Counted from the first letter of the stretch, positions 1 to 10,738 are shown. The stretch is 51,487 bases of DNA from Chloroflexota bacterium (GCA_002717565.1 PBAZ01000017.1:1-51487); one strand, 5' to 3'. Program-made: numbers and translations. Notes: generated by a model not told the origin, from the sequence alone.

Positions 1-41
1 TCTCTCCTGTGGTTCTGCTGCACAGTACTGCTATTTAAGAT

Positions 42-117
42 GCGCCTGTAGCTCAGTGGATAGAGCATCGGTCTTCGGAACCGAGGGTCGGGGGTTCGAA
101 TCCCTCCGGGCGCGCCA
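42..117 (+). tRNA. tRNA-Arg (anticodon TCG), 3' CCA encoded
   Basis: 76-nt cloverleaf: acceptor GCGCCTG/CGGGCGC, anticodon stem-loop TCGGT-CTTCGGA-ACCGA with anticodon TCG, T-arm GGGGGTTCGAATCCCTC, terminal GCCA. Confidence 0.96.
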
Positions 118-173
118 CTCCATACAGAGTTTCACTGTCAGATATTTCGTATTTCCTAACAGGAATTGCACAA

Positions 174-1397
174 ATGCAAGAAGAACAATACAGTCCGCAT
201 CGGTGGGTAATTCAGGCTATGCTTATGCTTTTGCAGGTTGGAATGGGTCTGAATTTCATGTCTCCCACTCCACTTTTCCCGGTCATTATGGATGAATTTG
301 AGATCAGTCGAAGTGCAGTGAGTTTACTGGTTTCAGCAACAATAATCGTGATAACGGTGGCTCTCTTACCAGGAGGACTGTTGATTGCAAAAATGGGCTC
401 TAGGCGATCTATGACAGTGGCTGGTGTTCTTATGTCAGCCCATTTATTAACTCCTCTGACCGATTCTTTCATACTGTTGGTCATAATCAGGCTGGTATTT
501 GGTATGGGAGTGGCGATAACAATTCCTGCGACAAGCGCGATCCTTATGGAATGGTTCAAACCTAGTGAGTTACCACTGTTAAATGGAATTACCGAAGCGG
601 GTCGCTCACTGGGAGTGGCCGTAGGAGTGTTTGTCGCGGTGCCTGTCACAAACCTCATTGGCTGGGAGATGACCTTATTATCCTTCGGGGTATTGCCTTT
701 AATAGGTGCCTTCGCCTGGATGATGGGGGGGCGGAGTAATGTAAGCTCAACAACTTTGGAACCGCCATTTTCAATAAGAGACAACATACCGTTCATGCTC
801 AACCGAAACACCTTATTGCTGGCAGCAGGGATGGCGGGGGCCTTTGCGGTGTTTATTGGATTCAGCTCATGGTTGCCGGCGTACTACAACGAAGTGAGGG
901 GAATTCCCTTAGAAAGAGCCAGCTTGGTAGTGGCATTATTGCCGCTGATGGCTGCCGTTTTGAATCCGGTCAGTGGACTTATACAATCTAGATTGGGAAA
1001 GCGTAAGCCGATGTTGACCATGGCGGGTTTAACGCTTCCCGTATTCGCGTTAGGGTCTTTTTTGGTGCCTAGTCAAATTATTGCTACCGTTTGTGTGATG
1101 TGTTTAGGCGCTATATTTAGTATTTTCATTGTTGCAGCGTTAACGATTCCAATGGAGTTGCCTGGGGTTAAATCTAGCAGCGTTGGTCTAGTGACGGCTG
1201 CTGTGTTGACTATGGGTAATTTTGCTGGAGTAGTCTCACCTATATTTGTTGGATCACTGACTGATTCCTTAGGATCTTATACCGTTCCGTTTTGTATAAT
1301 AGCGCTCGTTCCACTTACACTAGTCATTGCCGGTCTTTTTTTACCAGAAACAGGGAAGCGTGCTACAAACGGTATTCCAAAGCCAGCAACGAGTTAA
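174..1397 (+). CDS. MFS transporter (CynX/NNP-like)
   Basis: 407 aa, ~12 hydrophobic segments, MFS loop GLLIAKMGSRRSM; C-terminus (PLTLVIAGLFLPETG) resembles that of ORF 9425-10738. Confidence 0.9.
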   Translation: MQEEQYSPHRWVIQAMLMLLQVGMGLNFMSPTPLFPVIMDEFEISRSAVSLLVSATIIVITVALLPGGLLIAKMGSRRSMTVAGVLMSAHLLTPLTDSFILLVIIRLVFGMGVAITIPATSAILMEWFKPSELPLLNGITEAGRSLGVAVGVFVAVPVTNLIGWEMTLLSFGVLPLIGAFAWMMGGRSNVSSTTLEPPFSIRDNIPFMLNRNTLLLAAGMAGAFAVFIGFSSWLPAYYNEVRGIPLERASLVVALLPLMAAVLNPVSGLIQSRLGKRKPMLTMAGLTLPVFALGSFLVPSQIIATVCVMCLGAIFSIFIVAALTIPMELPGVKSSSVGLVTAAVLTMGNFAGVVSPIFVGSLTDSLGSYTVPFCIIALVPLTLVIAGLFLPETGKRATNGIPKPATS

Positions 1398-1472
1398 GGC
1401 CCCTTTTATAATAGGGTTAACTGATTAAAGTAAAAGGCGCAGCAATAACCTTTGACTGTAGAAAGAACAATT

Positions 1473-2612
1473 ATGCCAACAAGAGGGAAGAGTGCCCATG
1501 ATGTGGTAATCGTTGGTGGGGGAGTTATAGGCTGCAGTATTGCTTACTTTCTTGCCGCACACCATGGTATACAGGCTGTTATTCTAGAGCGTGATGGTAT
1601 AGGAAGTGGGGCATCTGGCAACGCTGCTGGAGAGTTGGCCGCTGTGGGCAGGCATCAATATTCGGATATGTATACGAAGTTCATTCTGCAGGGGATAGCA
1701 ATGCATCATGAACTTGCGGACGAGATCATGGACACAAGTGGAATTGATTATCTGTTCTCGGACATCACTCAGGTTCGACCTGCATTAAACCGATCTGATG
1801 TTACAGATTTACAATATCAGGTGCAGTGGCAAGAATCGCTCGGCCTTTCGGCTAATTGGGTCGAGCCTTCAGAACTTAAGTCCCGATACGGATGGTTGAG
1901 TCACAAGGCACTTGGAGCTGTGGAGACTGTTGAGAAGCAGTTAGAATCGTATCCGTTTTGCCTCGCAATGCTCCGGGCAGCAGAGAAACTTGGAGTCACG
2001 GTAAAATCCGGGGACGCGGCAAAAATTGTCCAACTGCCGGGACAGATCGTTGAGGTCGAGTTGGAAAGTGGCGAGACTATACAAACGACTAATCTTGTTA
2101 TAGCAAACGGGCCGTGGGCCGTGGCGTTAGGCGCTTCCTTAGGATTTACCATTCCGATGAAGCCCCTTCGAGGGCAAATAGTTCACGCTGCTCTCCCATC
2201 AGGTTTTGGGCTGCCATCCTACAGTATTTTTCATGACTCTAATTACATGTTGCCCAAAGCCAGCGGTGCTTTGTTATTGGGCACTACTGACGAAGCAGTC
2301 GGATTTAACCCGTTCCCAACTAAAGAGGCTGAGCGGGACATACTCGCTTCAGTCGTAGATATGATTCCTCCACTTGAAGCAGCGTCGGTTATTCGTACAA
2401 CGGCATGCCTTCGCCCAAGTACCCCGGATGATCTTCCGATAATCGGTCAAATTCCTGATTCGGATGGTATATATTTAGCTACGGGCCATGGCCATAAGGG
2501 TATTACTCTTGCATTGATAACTGGGAAGGCGATAGGAGATCTGGTTGCTCGAAGGAACTGCGATATTGATATTTCGATGTTCAAGCTCTCGCGCTTTGGG
2601 ACTATGCAGTGA
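1473..2612 (+). CDS. FAD-dependent oxidoreductase (DadA/glycine oxidase-like)
   Basis: N-terminal VVIVGGGVIGCSIAYFLA dinucleotide-binding motif, C-terminal RPSTPDDLPIIGQIP and GHGHKGITLA; ATG at 1473 preferred over upstream TTG at 1452. Confidence 0.9.
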   Translation: MPTRGKSAHDVVIVGGGVIGCSIAYFLAAHHGIQAVILERDGIGSGASGNAAGELAAVGRHQYSDMYTKFILQGIAMHHELADEIMDTSGIDYLFSDITQVRPALNRSDVTDLQYQVQWQESLGLSANWVEPSELKSRYGWLSHKALGAVETVEKQLESYPFCLAMLRAAEKLGVTVKSGDAAKIVQLPGQIVEVELESGETIQTTNLVIANGPWAVALGASLGFTIPMKPLRGQIVHAALPSGFGLPSYSIFHDSNYMLPKASGALLLGTTDEAVGFNPFPTKEAERDILASVVDMIPPLEAASVIRTTACLRPSTPDDLPIIGQIPDSDGIYLATGHGHKGITLALITGKAIGDLVARRNCDIDISMFKLSRFGTMQ

Positions 2613-2641
2613 TTAGTATTTGATACTGATAAGCTGCTGAA

Positions 2642-3202
2642 CTAGAATTCCAGGCCTATCGAATGCGCTAGTTCGATATGTTTTTTTTGGTAGGATTCCC
2701 CTTCACTTGTGCCATCCATGATAACCATTTGTGTCGAAGGGATGCTGTTAAAGTCCAAGATCCCAATATCTAGGGTTGTTTTGATTGCGGTGTCGTAGTC
2801 ACGCTTTTGGAGATCTTTTGTAGTTGCTCCCGTTAGACCGATTATGAGGCCTTTTTTTATGTTATGACTGGCAGGGCCGTACGTCAGTCCGTAGTTCCAA
2901 ACGCGGTCGATCCAACCCTTGAGCATTGCTGGCATTGACCACCACCATACGGGAAACACCATCACTACAGCTTCGTTGCGGTTGATGCGAAGAAATTCTG
3001 TTTGAATGTCCTCAGAATAGCTTTCCAGGGTGCCATCACTGGGTTCATCATGTTCGTATAGGATGGGGTCAAAGTCCTCACGGTAAAGATCAACGAACTC
3101 TACCTCGTGCCCGGCCTGGATGGCTCCCAATTGGAAAGATCGCGCGATTTCCCCGGTTAGTGAAGATTCCCTTGGATGGCAGAAGACGAGAAGTATTTTC
3201 AA
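2642..3202 (-). CDS. NAD(P)H dehydrogenase (quinone)/flavodoxin-2 fold family protein
   Basis: MKILLVFCHPRESSLTGEIA ... VMVFPVWWWSMPAMLKGWIDRVW typical of the family. Confidence 0.9.
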   Translation of the reverse strand: MKILLVFCHPRESSLTGEIARSFQLGAIQAGHEVEFVDLYREDFDPILYEHDEPSDGTLESYSEDIQTEFLRINRNEAVVMVFPVWWWSMPAMLKGWIDRVWNYGLTYGPASHNIKKGLIIGLTGATTKDLQKRDYDTAIKTTLDIGILDFNSIPSTQMVIMDGTSEGESYQKKHIELAHSIGLEF

Positions 3203-3298
3203 TGTTCACCTACTACGTGCTTAAAAGATCGTTTAACCCTATAGGTTCTATTTGCTTTGTCAACAGTAGCTAGCGATACCCGCCCAATTGATTAGTTG

Positions 3299-4882
3299 CT
3301 ACAGCATAGGTGGTCTTATCTTCCAGTAGGAGGTGGCTTGTTCAAATGCATGGGCAAGTTGAAGCACACCGATTTCGTCGCGGTAACGGCCTATAATTTG
3401 TATTCCTATGGGCAATCCATCTTCAGTGAATCCGCATGGTACGGATATTGCCGGGTGCCCAGTAATTGAGACGTAATAGCAAGATTTCATCCAGTCAATG
3501 TATGTTTCCATAGCCTGTCCATCAATTTCCGTAATATAACGGGTGCTCACATCAAATGGTGGCACTTGGCTGACTGGGCAGATCAAGAAATCATGGGTTT
3601 CCATGAAGTCATGCATTCGCTGGAAAATTTCCATGCGCTTCGTTTCTGCCCAGCGGATTTGCTTTTCGCTCAAACCTAATCCCTGCTCAATATCCCAGAT
3701 GAGCGTCTCCTTAATCGAATCCCGGTGTGTCTGTAGAAGTTCTGCATATGCTATCGCGCTGCCAAACCCTCGCCATATCTTGAACACTTCATCAGCGTCA
3801 GTGAAGTCAGGTTCGCTGTCATTTACCAGGCACCCTATAGACTCGAATATCTTGCGTTGGGAATTGATAATGGTGACAACTCTGGGGTCAATCGGCAATC
3901 CACCGAGGCTTTGGCTCCATCCAATACGGACACCTGGGAAGTTTCGGTCCAGAGGCTCAAGAAAACTCTTCCCAGATTCAGGTATGGAAATAGGGACGCG
4001 TGAATCAGGTCCTGCAATAGCGCTAAGCATTAGGGCAGCATCTGCAACTGTGCGTGCCATAGGTCCTTGTACGGACATAGGCATCCATGATGTATTGCTT
4101 GGCCATGAGGGTACTCTTCCTGGGGATACACGTAATCCAACCACGTTACAAAAACTTGCGGGGTTTCTTAAGGAGCCGCCGATGTCACTGCCATCTGCCA
4201 AGGGACTCATGCCTGTAGCGAGAGCGACTGCAGCTCCCCCACTGCTCCCACCACAGGTTTTTGTTATATCGTAAGGGTTGAGGGTTTCCCCGAAAACTTC
4301 GTTATAGGTCTGGGATCCTGCTCCAAATTCAGGAGTGTTCGTTTTGCCAACTGGTATGCCTCCTTCGTTGTGCAGTCGTTGAACAATCAGGGCATTTTCG
4401 GTAGGGATATTGTTGGTGTAGATTGGAGAGCCGTAGGTTGTACGAATTCCTTTTGTTGGGAACAGATCTTTGTGGACGATAGGAAGCCCGTGGAGTAATC
4501 CCACCTCATCACCTCGGCTTAGTTTCTTATAGGCGAGATCTGCCATCTCAAGGGCTTGGTCTGGTAGGAAAGTTACTATCGCATTTACTTTTGGGTTGAC
4601 GGCCTCCACTTGCTCAAGATGTGCCTCCATTACTTCTCGGGGAGATATTTCCCTAGAGTGTATTTTGGCAACTAATTCTGTTGCTGGCAAAAAGCAAATC
4701 TCGGAATTATTCATTAAATTGATTTCTCTGATAGTTTCGTTTTCCATGAGTGTATCAGAAATTAATGTTGCGATTAATATATCGAAATCCACGTGGGAAG
4801 ACCAAACAAGTGTACAATCTTTATAATAAGATACCTCACTAAGATGCATCAAGATAGGTCGAAAATGATACGAATCGATCAA
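3299..4882 (-). CDS. Amidase (amidase-signature family)
   Basis: GGSSGGAAVALATGMSPLADGSDIGGSLRNPAS signature and catalytic Lys in LPIVHKDLF; true start probably internal (MENETI or MNNSEI). Confidence 0.93.
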   Translation of the reverse strand: MIDSYHFRPILMHLSEVSYYKDCTLVWSSHVDFDILIATLISDTLMENETIREINLMNNSEICFLPATELVAKIHSREISPREVMEAHLEQVEAVNPKVNAIVTFLPDQALEMADLAYKKLSRGDEVGLLHGLPIVHKDLFPTKGIRTTYGSPIYTNNIPTENALIVQRLHNEGGIPVGKTNTPEFGAGSQTYNEVFGETLNPYDITKTCGGSSGGAAVALATGMSPLADGSDIGGSLRNPASFCNVVGLRVSPGRVPSWPSNTSWMPMSVQGPMARTVADAALMLSAIAGPDSRVPISIPESGKSFLEPLDRNFPGVRIGWSQSLGGLPIDPRVVTIINSQRKIFESIGCLVNDSEPDFTDADEVFKIWRGFGSAIAYAELLQTHRDSIKETLIWDIEQGLGLSEKQIRWAETKRMEIFQRMHDFMETHDFLICPVSQVPPFDVSTRYITEIDGQAMETYIDWMKSCYYVSITGHPAISVPCGFTEDGLPIGIQIIGRYRDEIGVLQLAHAFEQATSYWKIRPPML

Positions 4883-4893
4883 AGGAGAGCATT

Positions 4894-5220
4894 ATGTCTA
4901 CGTATATCGGATACTTCGAGCAGACTGAGTCATGGATAACGCTGCGGGACCAAAAAATCATGTCAGGTGAATGGGAGTCGTCCTTAATACCGGACCCCGA
5001 CCTTCAAGTGAAAGTGCGAGAATTCCCGGGATTTCTTGAGTCAATAGGAGTGAAGCTTATTGGGTCCTATGTTCCCGTTGGGCAACCTCTCAACGAAACA
5101 CCCGGTATAATGATAATTGAAACAGACAATCCAGCTAACATTCAACAAATAATGTTCTATTATATGCCCTACTTGACCTACGCCTTTAGCCTGTACCAAC
5201 CAGTTCCAAGGCCGGTTTAG
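4894..5220 (+). CDS. Small conserved-type hypothetical protein (ferredoxin-like/DUF3303-like, tentative)
   Basis: 108 aa; preceded by AAGGAGAG SD-like sequence; compact intergenic placement. Confidence 0.65.
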   Translation: MSTYIGYFEQTESWITLRDQKIMSGEWESSLIPDPDLQVKVREFPGFLESIGVKLIGSYVPVGQPLNETPGIMIIETDNPANIQQIMFYYMPYLTYAFSLYQPVPRPV

Positions 5221-5322
5221 TCCCGTATGAAAGATTCGCGTGAGGTTTTCTGTACCTGACATCTCAGCGGCATTGGATAGGATTTAACGTATAGTGTAGT
5301 CAATGATTTCGAGGAGTCGTAC

Positions 5323-6162
5323 ATGCCCACATTGTTAGTGAATGGTGTGAATATACAGTATGAGGAGATGGGCACTGGAGTCCCAATAATCCTTACCCCC
5401 GGTTCTCGGTACGATATGAATGCTGTGCGTGCCTTGGCTGAAATCCTAGCCTCCGAATATCGAGTGATAATTTATGACAGGCGAAATTGTGGAGCCTCAG
5501 ATGTTGTCATCTCTGGGGATTTGTCTGAACAGGAAATATGGGCAGATGACCTTCACGATATACTTGTTCAACTTCAAGCGATACCAGCGTATGTTGGAGG
5601 AGGATCCGCTGGTTGCAGGGTTTCTCTTATGCTTGCTATCCGCCATCCAGATTCGGTTCGAGGGCTACTGCTCTGGCATATAACTGGAGGGGCAACAGCT
5701 GCTGAGCAACTTGGCTATAGCTACTACGAGGAGTTCATGGAAATTGCCAAAAGAGAGGGCATGCAAGGAGTGATACAAACAGACTTCTTTGCTGAGCGTA
5801 TAAGACAGAATCCGGCTAATCTGGACAGCCTTCTTTCGATGGACACTGACGATTTCATAGATGTCATGGCCCGGTGGCGCACGTTTTTTACTGGCGAAGA
5901 TCCAGTGATTGGAGCTACGCAAGAGCAATTGGAGCAAATTGCAGTACCAGCTGTGATTATTCCCGGTGATGATGATGTGCATCCTTTGTTAGTCGGACAA
6001 AACTTGCATGCCATACTGCCGGATTCAGAATTACATGATCCGGTGTTCTCCAAGGAAGAAGAAGGGCGTTTAGCGGCGGAAGATGGTGCAATGTTTCAAC
6101 AGGCGGGCCATAACCGCAGAGCTGAAATTTTTCTCAAATTTCTGAACAAACACGAATCCTGA
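5323..6162 (+). CDS. Alpha/beta hydrolase
   Basis: YDRRNCGASD, GGSAGCRVSLMLA nucleophile elbow region, IPGDDDVHP, and C-terminal His (AGHNRR). Confidence 0.88.
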   Translation: MPTLLVNGVNIQYEEMGTGVPIILTPGSRYDMNAVRALAEILASEYRVIIYDRRNCGASDVVISGDLSEQEIWADDLHDILVQLQAIPAYVGGGSAGCRVSLMLAIRHPDSVRGLLLWHITGGATAAEQLGYSYYEEFMEIAKREGMQGVIQTDFFAERIRQNPANLDSLLSMDTDDFIDVMARWRTFFTGEDPVIGATQEQLEQIAVPAVIIPGDDDVHPLLVGQNLHAILPDSELHDPVFSKEEEGRLAAEDGAMFQQAGHNRRAEIFLKFLNKHES

Positions 6163-6193
6163 ATCCAATAACTGTTTAGTTGGAGGCGGAAAA

Positions 6194-8875
6194 ATGGTTA
6201 ATGTAGAAACTCTCCTAGAAAATCGACCGGGCGCTTTATCAGGCATCAGGGTTTTGGATTTCACGTGGGTTCGTGCTGGACCCTGGTGCACTCGCTGGCT
6301 GGGAGCTCTAGGAGCGGAAGTTATCAAGGTGGAATGGCCCGATAATCCGAGTACTCGTGGAATTGGACGTCCTATACCTGATCCAGTTCCCGGATTTGAG
6401 CAAAATCTCAATAACAATGGTCATTTCAGTGATACTAACGCTAACAAACTGAGTATAACTTTGAATACGCGTACTCCAAGGGGAGCGGATCTGATTAAGC
6501 GGTTGGTTGCCGTTTCAGACATAGTCATTGAGAACTTTGCTTACGGTGTTTTGGAGCGCTGGGGTTTGGGCTACGAAGATATGAAAGCCATTAAAAAGGA
6601 TATCATTTACCTGTCAATGTCTGGGTTTGGGCATACGGGGCGTGATCGTGACTACCAAACTATGGGGCCGATTGCACAGGCGCTTTCAGGTCTTACCTAC
6701 ACATCCGGACTACCTGGCCAACCACCAGCGGGTTGGGGGTGGTCTTACATGGATGACACGGGAGGAATGTACGGTGTTATGTATGCACTTAGCGCTTTGT
6801 ACCACAGGAATATGACTGGGGAGGGCCAGCATATAGATAGTGCTCAGTGGATCAAAGGGGTTCCGCTAAATGGAGCTGTATTCCTTGATATCCAGGCCAA
6901 CGGACGTTCCACTGAGAGGGAAGGGTTTCCTCCTGGTAATCGGGCTCACTGGCCAGGGACACCGATTCTCAACAATTATCGAGAAAGAACTGTGGCGCCG
7001 CATAATGCGTATCGAACAGGCCCAGAAGGATACGACGATTGGTGCACGATCGTGTGTTTTACTGATGAAGAATGGACTACTTTAGTTGACGTTATGGGTT
7101 TGCCTGCGTGGGCTTTTGACTCAAAATTTGCGACTATGAAAGGACGCTTGGATAATCAGGAAGAACTAGATAAGGGAATCCAAGAATGGACTAAAACCCT
7201 AGGTAAGTACGAGGTTATGCAACTTTGCCAGGACTCTGGTGTGCGGTGCATGCCAGTGCAAAATAATCTGGATAGATTCGAAAATGATCCGCAATTGCAA
7301 CATAGAGGGATATTCCGGGAGCTAGAGCACCCAACATTAGGGAAATGGCCACTTCAGGAAGCTCCTTTCAAGATGTCTGACACGCCTCCGTTTAATGTGC
7401 GAACGGCTCCACTTATCGGTGAACACAATAAGGAGATATTTGAAGGATTGCTAGGTGTCACGCATCAAGAGTTGGTGGATGGTTTCCATGACGGAACATT
7501 TTGGCCTATAGATTATGACAGGACTCCGTACCCCTACCTTCAGGAGATGATCGACAGCACCAGCAAGGTCACTAGGAGCGAAGACACCCTAGAAGGCATT
7601 TCAGGCTCTGATAGTGATGAAAGGGTTTCTAGGGTGTCTTCAGATCACGGGGCCCTTTCTGGGATACGGGTGTTAGAACTTACTGATGAAAAAGGTCAGT
7701 GGTGCGGGAAATTATTAGGTGATATGGGGGCTGATGTTATCAAAATAGAACCCCCCGGGGGTACATCTGCTCGCGAAGTTGGTCCTTTTTATCATGATAA
7801 TCCAGATAAGAACAGAAGCTTATATTTTTGGCACTACAATACTTCTAAGCGCAGCATAACCTTGAATCTGGAAACGCAAGCTGGAAAGAGATTATTCAGA
7901 CAGCTCGCAGACGAATCAGATGTTATTCTGGAAACGTTTACCCCGGGCTACATGGATTCTCTTGGACTAGGCTACGACGAACTCAAAAAATCTAACTCAG
8001 GGTTGATCATGTGTTCTTTGACCCCTTTCGGACAAACTGGGCCGTGGCGAAATTTCATTACGACTGATTTATTGCATCTCGGAGCAGGTGGGCAGATGGC
8101 TTGTTGTGGTTATACCGATAGTGATGTGCCCGGGGCTCCACCTATAGCAGGGGGTGGTGGTCAAGCATGGCACACGGGCAGCCATTTTTCATATATTGCT
8201 ATTGTAGCTGCTCTACTGCGCAGGACTGTGACCGGGAGCGGGCAATATTTGGACGTGTCCGTGCATGATTCCTGTGCTTTGACTACTGAAGCCCATGTGA
8301 ATACCTACATTTATACGAAACAAACTGTCCAAAGGCAGACAGGCAGGCACGCTTCGGTGCGGCCGACAGATCTTACGCAGCATATTTGTGCTGATGGCAA
8401 ATATATCAATGTTGCTGCACAGATACTCAATCGGTTGACGTTAGATCGTCTGAAGGCACTAGGAGAGTGGATGGATGAGGTAGGGCTTGACCGAGATCTC
8501 TTGGATGAAAAGATACGTGATCCAGAGGTGATAACAGACAATGAGCTTTTCATGTATCTAATTCAGAATGCTTCTCGCGACGCCATCTACCATGGCGGGC
8601 AAAGGCGAGGGATGAATATGGGAGCCGTCAGGACTCCTGATGAGATCATGCGAGACCCACATTTGGAAGATCGTGGGTTCTGGGAAGATGTTGATTACCC
8701 TGAAGTTGGTGAGCGGTTTCGACATCCGGGTCCAGGTGGAATTTTCAGCGTGACTCCATCGCGTATTACCCGTCGAGCGCCTCTTATAGGTGAGCACAAC
8801 CAAGAGATATTCTGTGGGGAATTGGGCCTAACTAGCGACGACCTTACGTTTCTCTCAGAGACAGATGTCTTGTAA
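6194..8875 (+). CDS. Tandem-fused CaiB/BaiF family (class III) CoA-transferase
   Basis: 893 aa with two CaiB domains: GIRVLDFTWVRAGPWCTRWLGALGAEVIKVE and GIRVLELTDEKGQWCGKLLGDMGADVIKIE; Asp-containing motifs GEGQHIDSAQ and GSGQYLDVSV. Confidence 0.93.
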   Translation: MVNVETLLENRPGALSGIRVLDFTWVRAGPWCTRWLGALGAEVIKVEWPDNPSTRGIGRPIPDPVPGFEQNLNNNGHFSDTNANKLSITLNTRTPRGADLIKRLVAVSDIVIENFAYGVLERWGLGYEDMKAIKKDIIYLSMSGFGHTGRDRDYQTMGPIAQALSGLTYTSGLPGQPPAGWGWSYMDDTGGMYGVMYALSALYHRNMTGEGQHIDSAQWIKGVPLNGAVFLDIQANGRSTEREGFPPGNRAHWPGTPILNNYRERTVAPHNAYRTGPEGYDDWCTIVCFTDEEWTTLVDVMGLPAWAFDSKFATMKGRLDNQEELDKGIQEWTKTLGKYEVMQLCQDSGVRCMPVQNNLDRFENDPQLQHRGIFRELEHPTLGKWPLQEAPFKMSDTPPFNVRTAPLIGEHNKEIFEGLLGVTHQELVDGFHDGTFWPIDYDRTPYPYLQEMIDSTSKVTRSEDTLEGISGSDSDERVSRVSSDHGALSGIRVLELTDEKGQWCGKLLGDMGADVIKIEPPGGTSAREVGPFYHDNPDKNRSLYFWHYNTSKRSITLNLETQAGKRLFRQLADESDVILETFTPGYMDSLGLGYDELKKSNSGLIMCSLTPFGQTGPWRNFITTDLLHLGAGGQMACCGYTDSDVPGAPPIAGGGGQAWHTGSHFSYIAIVAALLRRTVTGSGQYLDVSVHDSCALTTEAHVNTYIYTKQTVQRQTGRHASVRPTDLTQHICADGKYINVAAQILNRLTLDRLKALGEWMDEVGLDRDLLDEKIRDPEVITDNELFMYLIQNASRDAIYHGGQRRGMNMGAVRTPDEIMRDPHLEDRGFWEDVDYPEVGERFRHPGPGGIFSVTPSRITRRAPLIGEHNQEIFCGELGLTSDDLTFLSETDVL

Positions 8876-8961
8876 AAGTACGAGGCTATGGTAGTTGAGA
8901 TAGCTGTGACCTACGCTGTTGACTCTATCGGCATGTTTTTTGGGGGACCTAATCGTCTGGC

Positions 8962-9369
8962 TTATTCAGGGTGTTCTATCAATTCAATTAGTAATCCGTT
9001 TGTGGATCTAGGGTGCAGGAAAACTTGAGGCTTCGTGCTCGTAGTGATTTCTGCACCGTCGATAATTACTTGAACTCCTTTGCTCTTGTAATCCTCGATT
9101 GCTGCTTGGAGATTCGCCACTCTGAGGGCTACTAAGTGTACACCGCCACCTCTTCTTTCGAGAGTTTGTCCTACAGGTGTGTCAGGAGCAGATGGTTCTG
9201 CAAGTTCTAGAAATCTGCCATCACCTAGATCAAACTTGGTTGCTCTTGTGCCATTCGCGCCTACTTCAGAATCCCCAACTGTGAGCCCAAGGGTATCTCT
9301 ATAATTCACGATTGCTTCGTCTATATTTCTTACTGCTATTACTATGTGATCTATTCCTTCTATGCTCAT
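8962..9369 (-). CDS. VOC (glyoxalase/methylmalonyl-CoA epimerase-like) protein
   Basis: IDHIVIAVRNIDEAIVNYRDTLGL ... GVHLVALRV ... GLLIELIE. Confidence 0.88.
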   Translation of the reverse strand: MSIEGIDHIVIAVRNIDEAIVNYRDTLGLTVGDSEVGANGTRATKFDLGDGRFLELAEPSAPDTPVGQTLERRGGGVHLVALRVANLQAAIEDYKSKGVQVIIDGAEITTSTKPQVFLHPRSTNGLLIELIEHPE

Positions 9370-9424
9370 TGAGCGCTCCTTTCAAATGCGTGTGAGTAAG
9401 GGGACTGATTTCAGGGAAATGGGT

Positions 9425-10738
9425 TCAGTGTTCGAAGTCTCTCGCAGTTGTTCCATTTCGATTAGGACTGGTCTCAGGTATGAGGAAACCTCCAATAACT
9501 AGGGTAAGAGGGAACGCTATAATGGACAATAGGCCGATTTCTAGCGATCCGGTGATTTCTTGCACGAGACCTACCAGTGGTGGTCCCATTGCGCCAACAA
9601 TGGGAAGTAGTGTCATTCCAAGGCCCGTGGCTACCGCCGTTTCTCGTGGCGCTAATTGTAAATCAAAGGGAATGGTTCTAATGATCGGCACCCATATTTG
9701 TGCGTTCCAGCCAGCGAGAAATAAGAGGAGCCCGGCAATAAATATTGAGTTGGTGGTGAACAGGGCTACGTAGAGAGGCGGTAGCAGGATACCTGCTAGC
9801 CATAGGAATGGTTTTCTTCGCCGAATGCGAGAAGAAAGAGGGGCTGCAGCGAATGCTGCTGCCATGCCGCCGAGCAAGAATACCGTCATCAGGGATCCGA
9901 CTTCGGTGAGTGATAAAGGCAACGTTTCCAGTGCTAAAGTGGGCCAGAAGGTCATTACCGCAGAGAATGCCAAGGCTGCACCGGATGGCGCCGCAGCAAG
10001 TATCCAGAGAAACTTATACGTTCTCAGGACGTTAATGGGGGATTGGTCTTGATTGCCTTTATTTTCTGTTGAACGTGCTTGGGATCGTTCCCTGCCAATG
10101 ATTACCCATAAACAAGCCATAGCGATCATAATTAAGCCTAGAGCATAGTAGACATTACGCCAACCCGATAAAGCGATCAGAAGATAAGGAGTAAGGCCGA
10201 CAGCAATCATTTGCCCGATCACCATCATTCCAGTTGAGACTCCCAGGACGGTTCCAATTTGCCTAGGTGCAAACCACTGGTGAATCAGTAGGACCTCTGC
10301 TTGCATGCGACTGACTGCCACAATGACGAAAAGAAATCTGAACACGAGGAGGGAGATAAAGGCAGGAGCCCATCCTTGCAGTAATACTGTGCATCCTGAT
10401 AATAGCAGAGACAAGAACGTGATTCTTTTTGGGCTATATCGAGAGAGCCAAATACTGGCGGGCAGGGATACTACCGCGGATCCGAAGAACCATACCCCCC
10501 CGAGCATGCCAGCTTGTACTGGGGTTATCCCTAATTCCTCGGTCATTGATGGGAGCATGACCCCTATGGACATCGCGGTCATGGGAATAACGAGGTTCAA
10601 AGACCACAGGAAGCCCATAACTACCCAGCGGTATCTGGGAGGTTGGGTTCCGGTTTCCTGCGATAATGGTGTCTCTGGTGGAGAGTTCAAATTTGTCTGG
10701 GATCCTTGTCTAGTCTTGGATGTTGGCGAGTCTATCAT
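9425..10738 (-). CDS. MFS transporter
   Basis: 437 aa, ~12 TM segments; similar to ORF 174-1397. Confidence 0.9.
   Translation of the reverse strand: MIDSPTSKTRQGSQTNLNSPPETPLSQETGTQPPRYRWVVMGFLWSLNLVIPMTAMSIGVMLPSMTEELGITPVQAGMLGGVWFFGSAVVSLPASIWLSRYSPKRITFLSLLLSGCTVLLQGWAPAFISLLVFRFLFVIVAVSRMQAEVLLIHQWFAPRQIGTVLGVSTGMMVIGQMIAVGLTPYLLIALSGWRNVYYALGLIMIAMACLWVIIGRERSQARSTENKGNQDQSPINVLRTYKFLWILAAAPSGAALAFSAVMTFWPTLALETLPLSLTEVGSLMTVFLLGGMAAAFAAAPLSSRIRRRKPFLWLAGILLPPLYVALFTTNSIFIAGLLLFLAGWNAQIWVPIIRTIPFDLQLAPRETAVATGLGMTLLPIVGAMGPPLVGLVQEITGSLEIGLLSIIAFPLTLVIGGFLIPETSPNRNGTTARDFEH

Noticed and set aside
42-117. tRNA-Arg as a genomic island attachment site
   Set aside because: No integrase, no repeated tRNA 3' end noticed in the window, and neighbouring genes look like ordinary metabolism
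212-811. 199-aa minus-strand ORF
   Set aside because: Lies entirely opposite a clear MFS gene; shadow ORF without recognisable domain
3543-4274. 243-aa plus-strand ORF
   Set aside because: Antisense to the conserved amidase core, including its signature; shadow ORF
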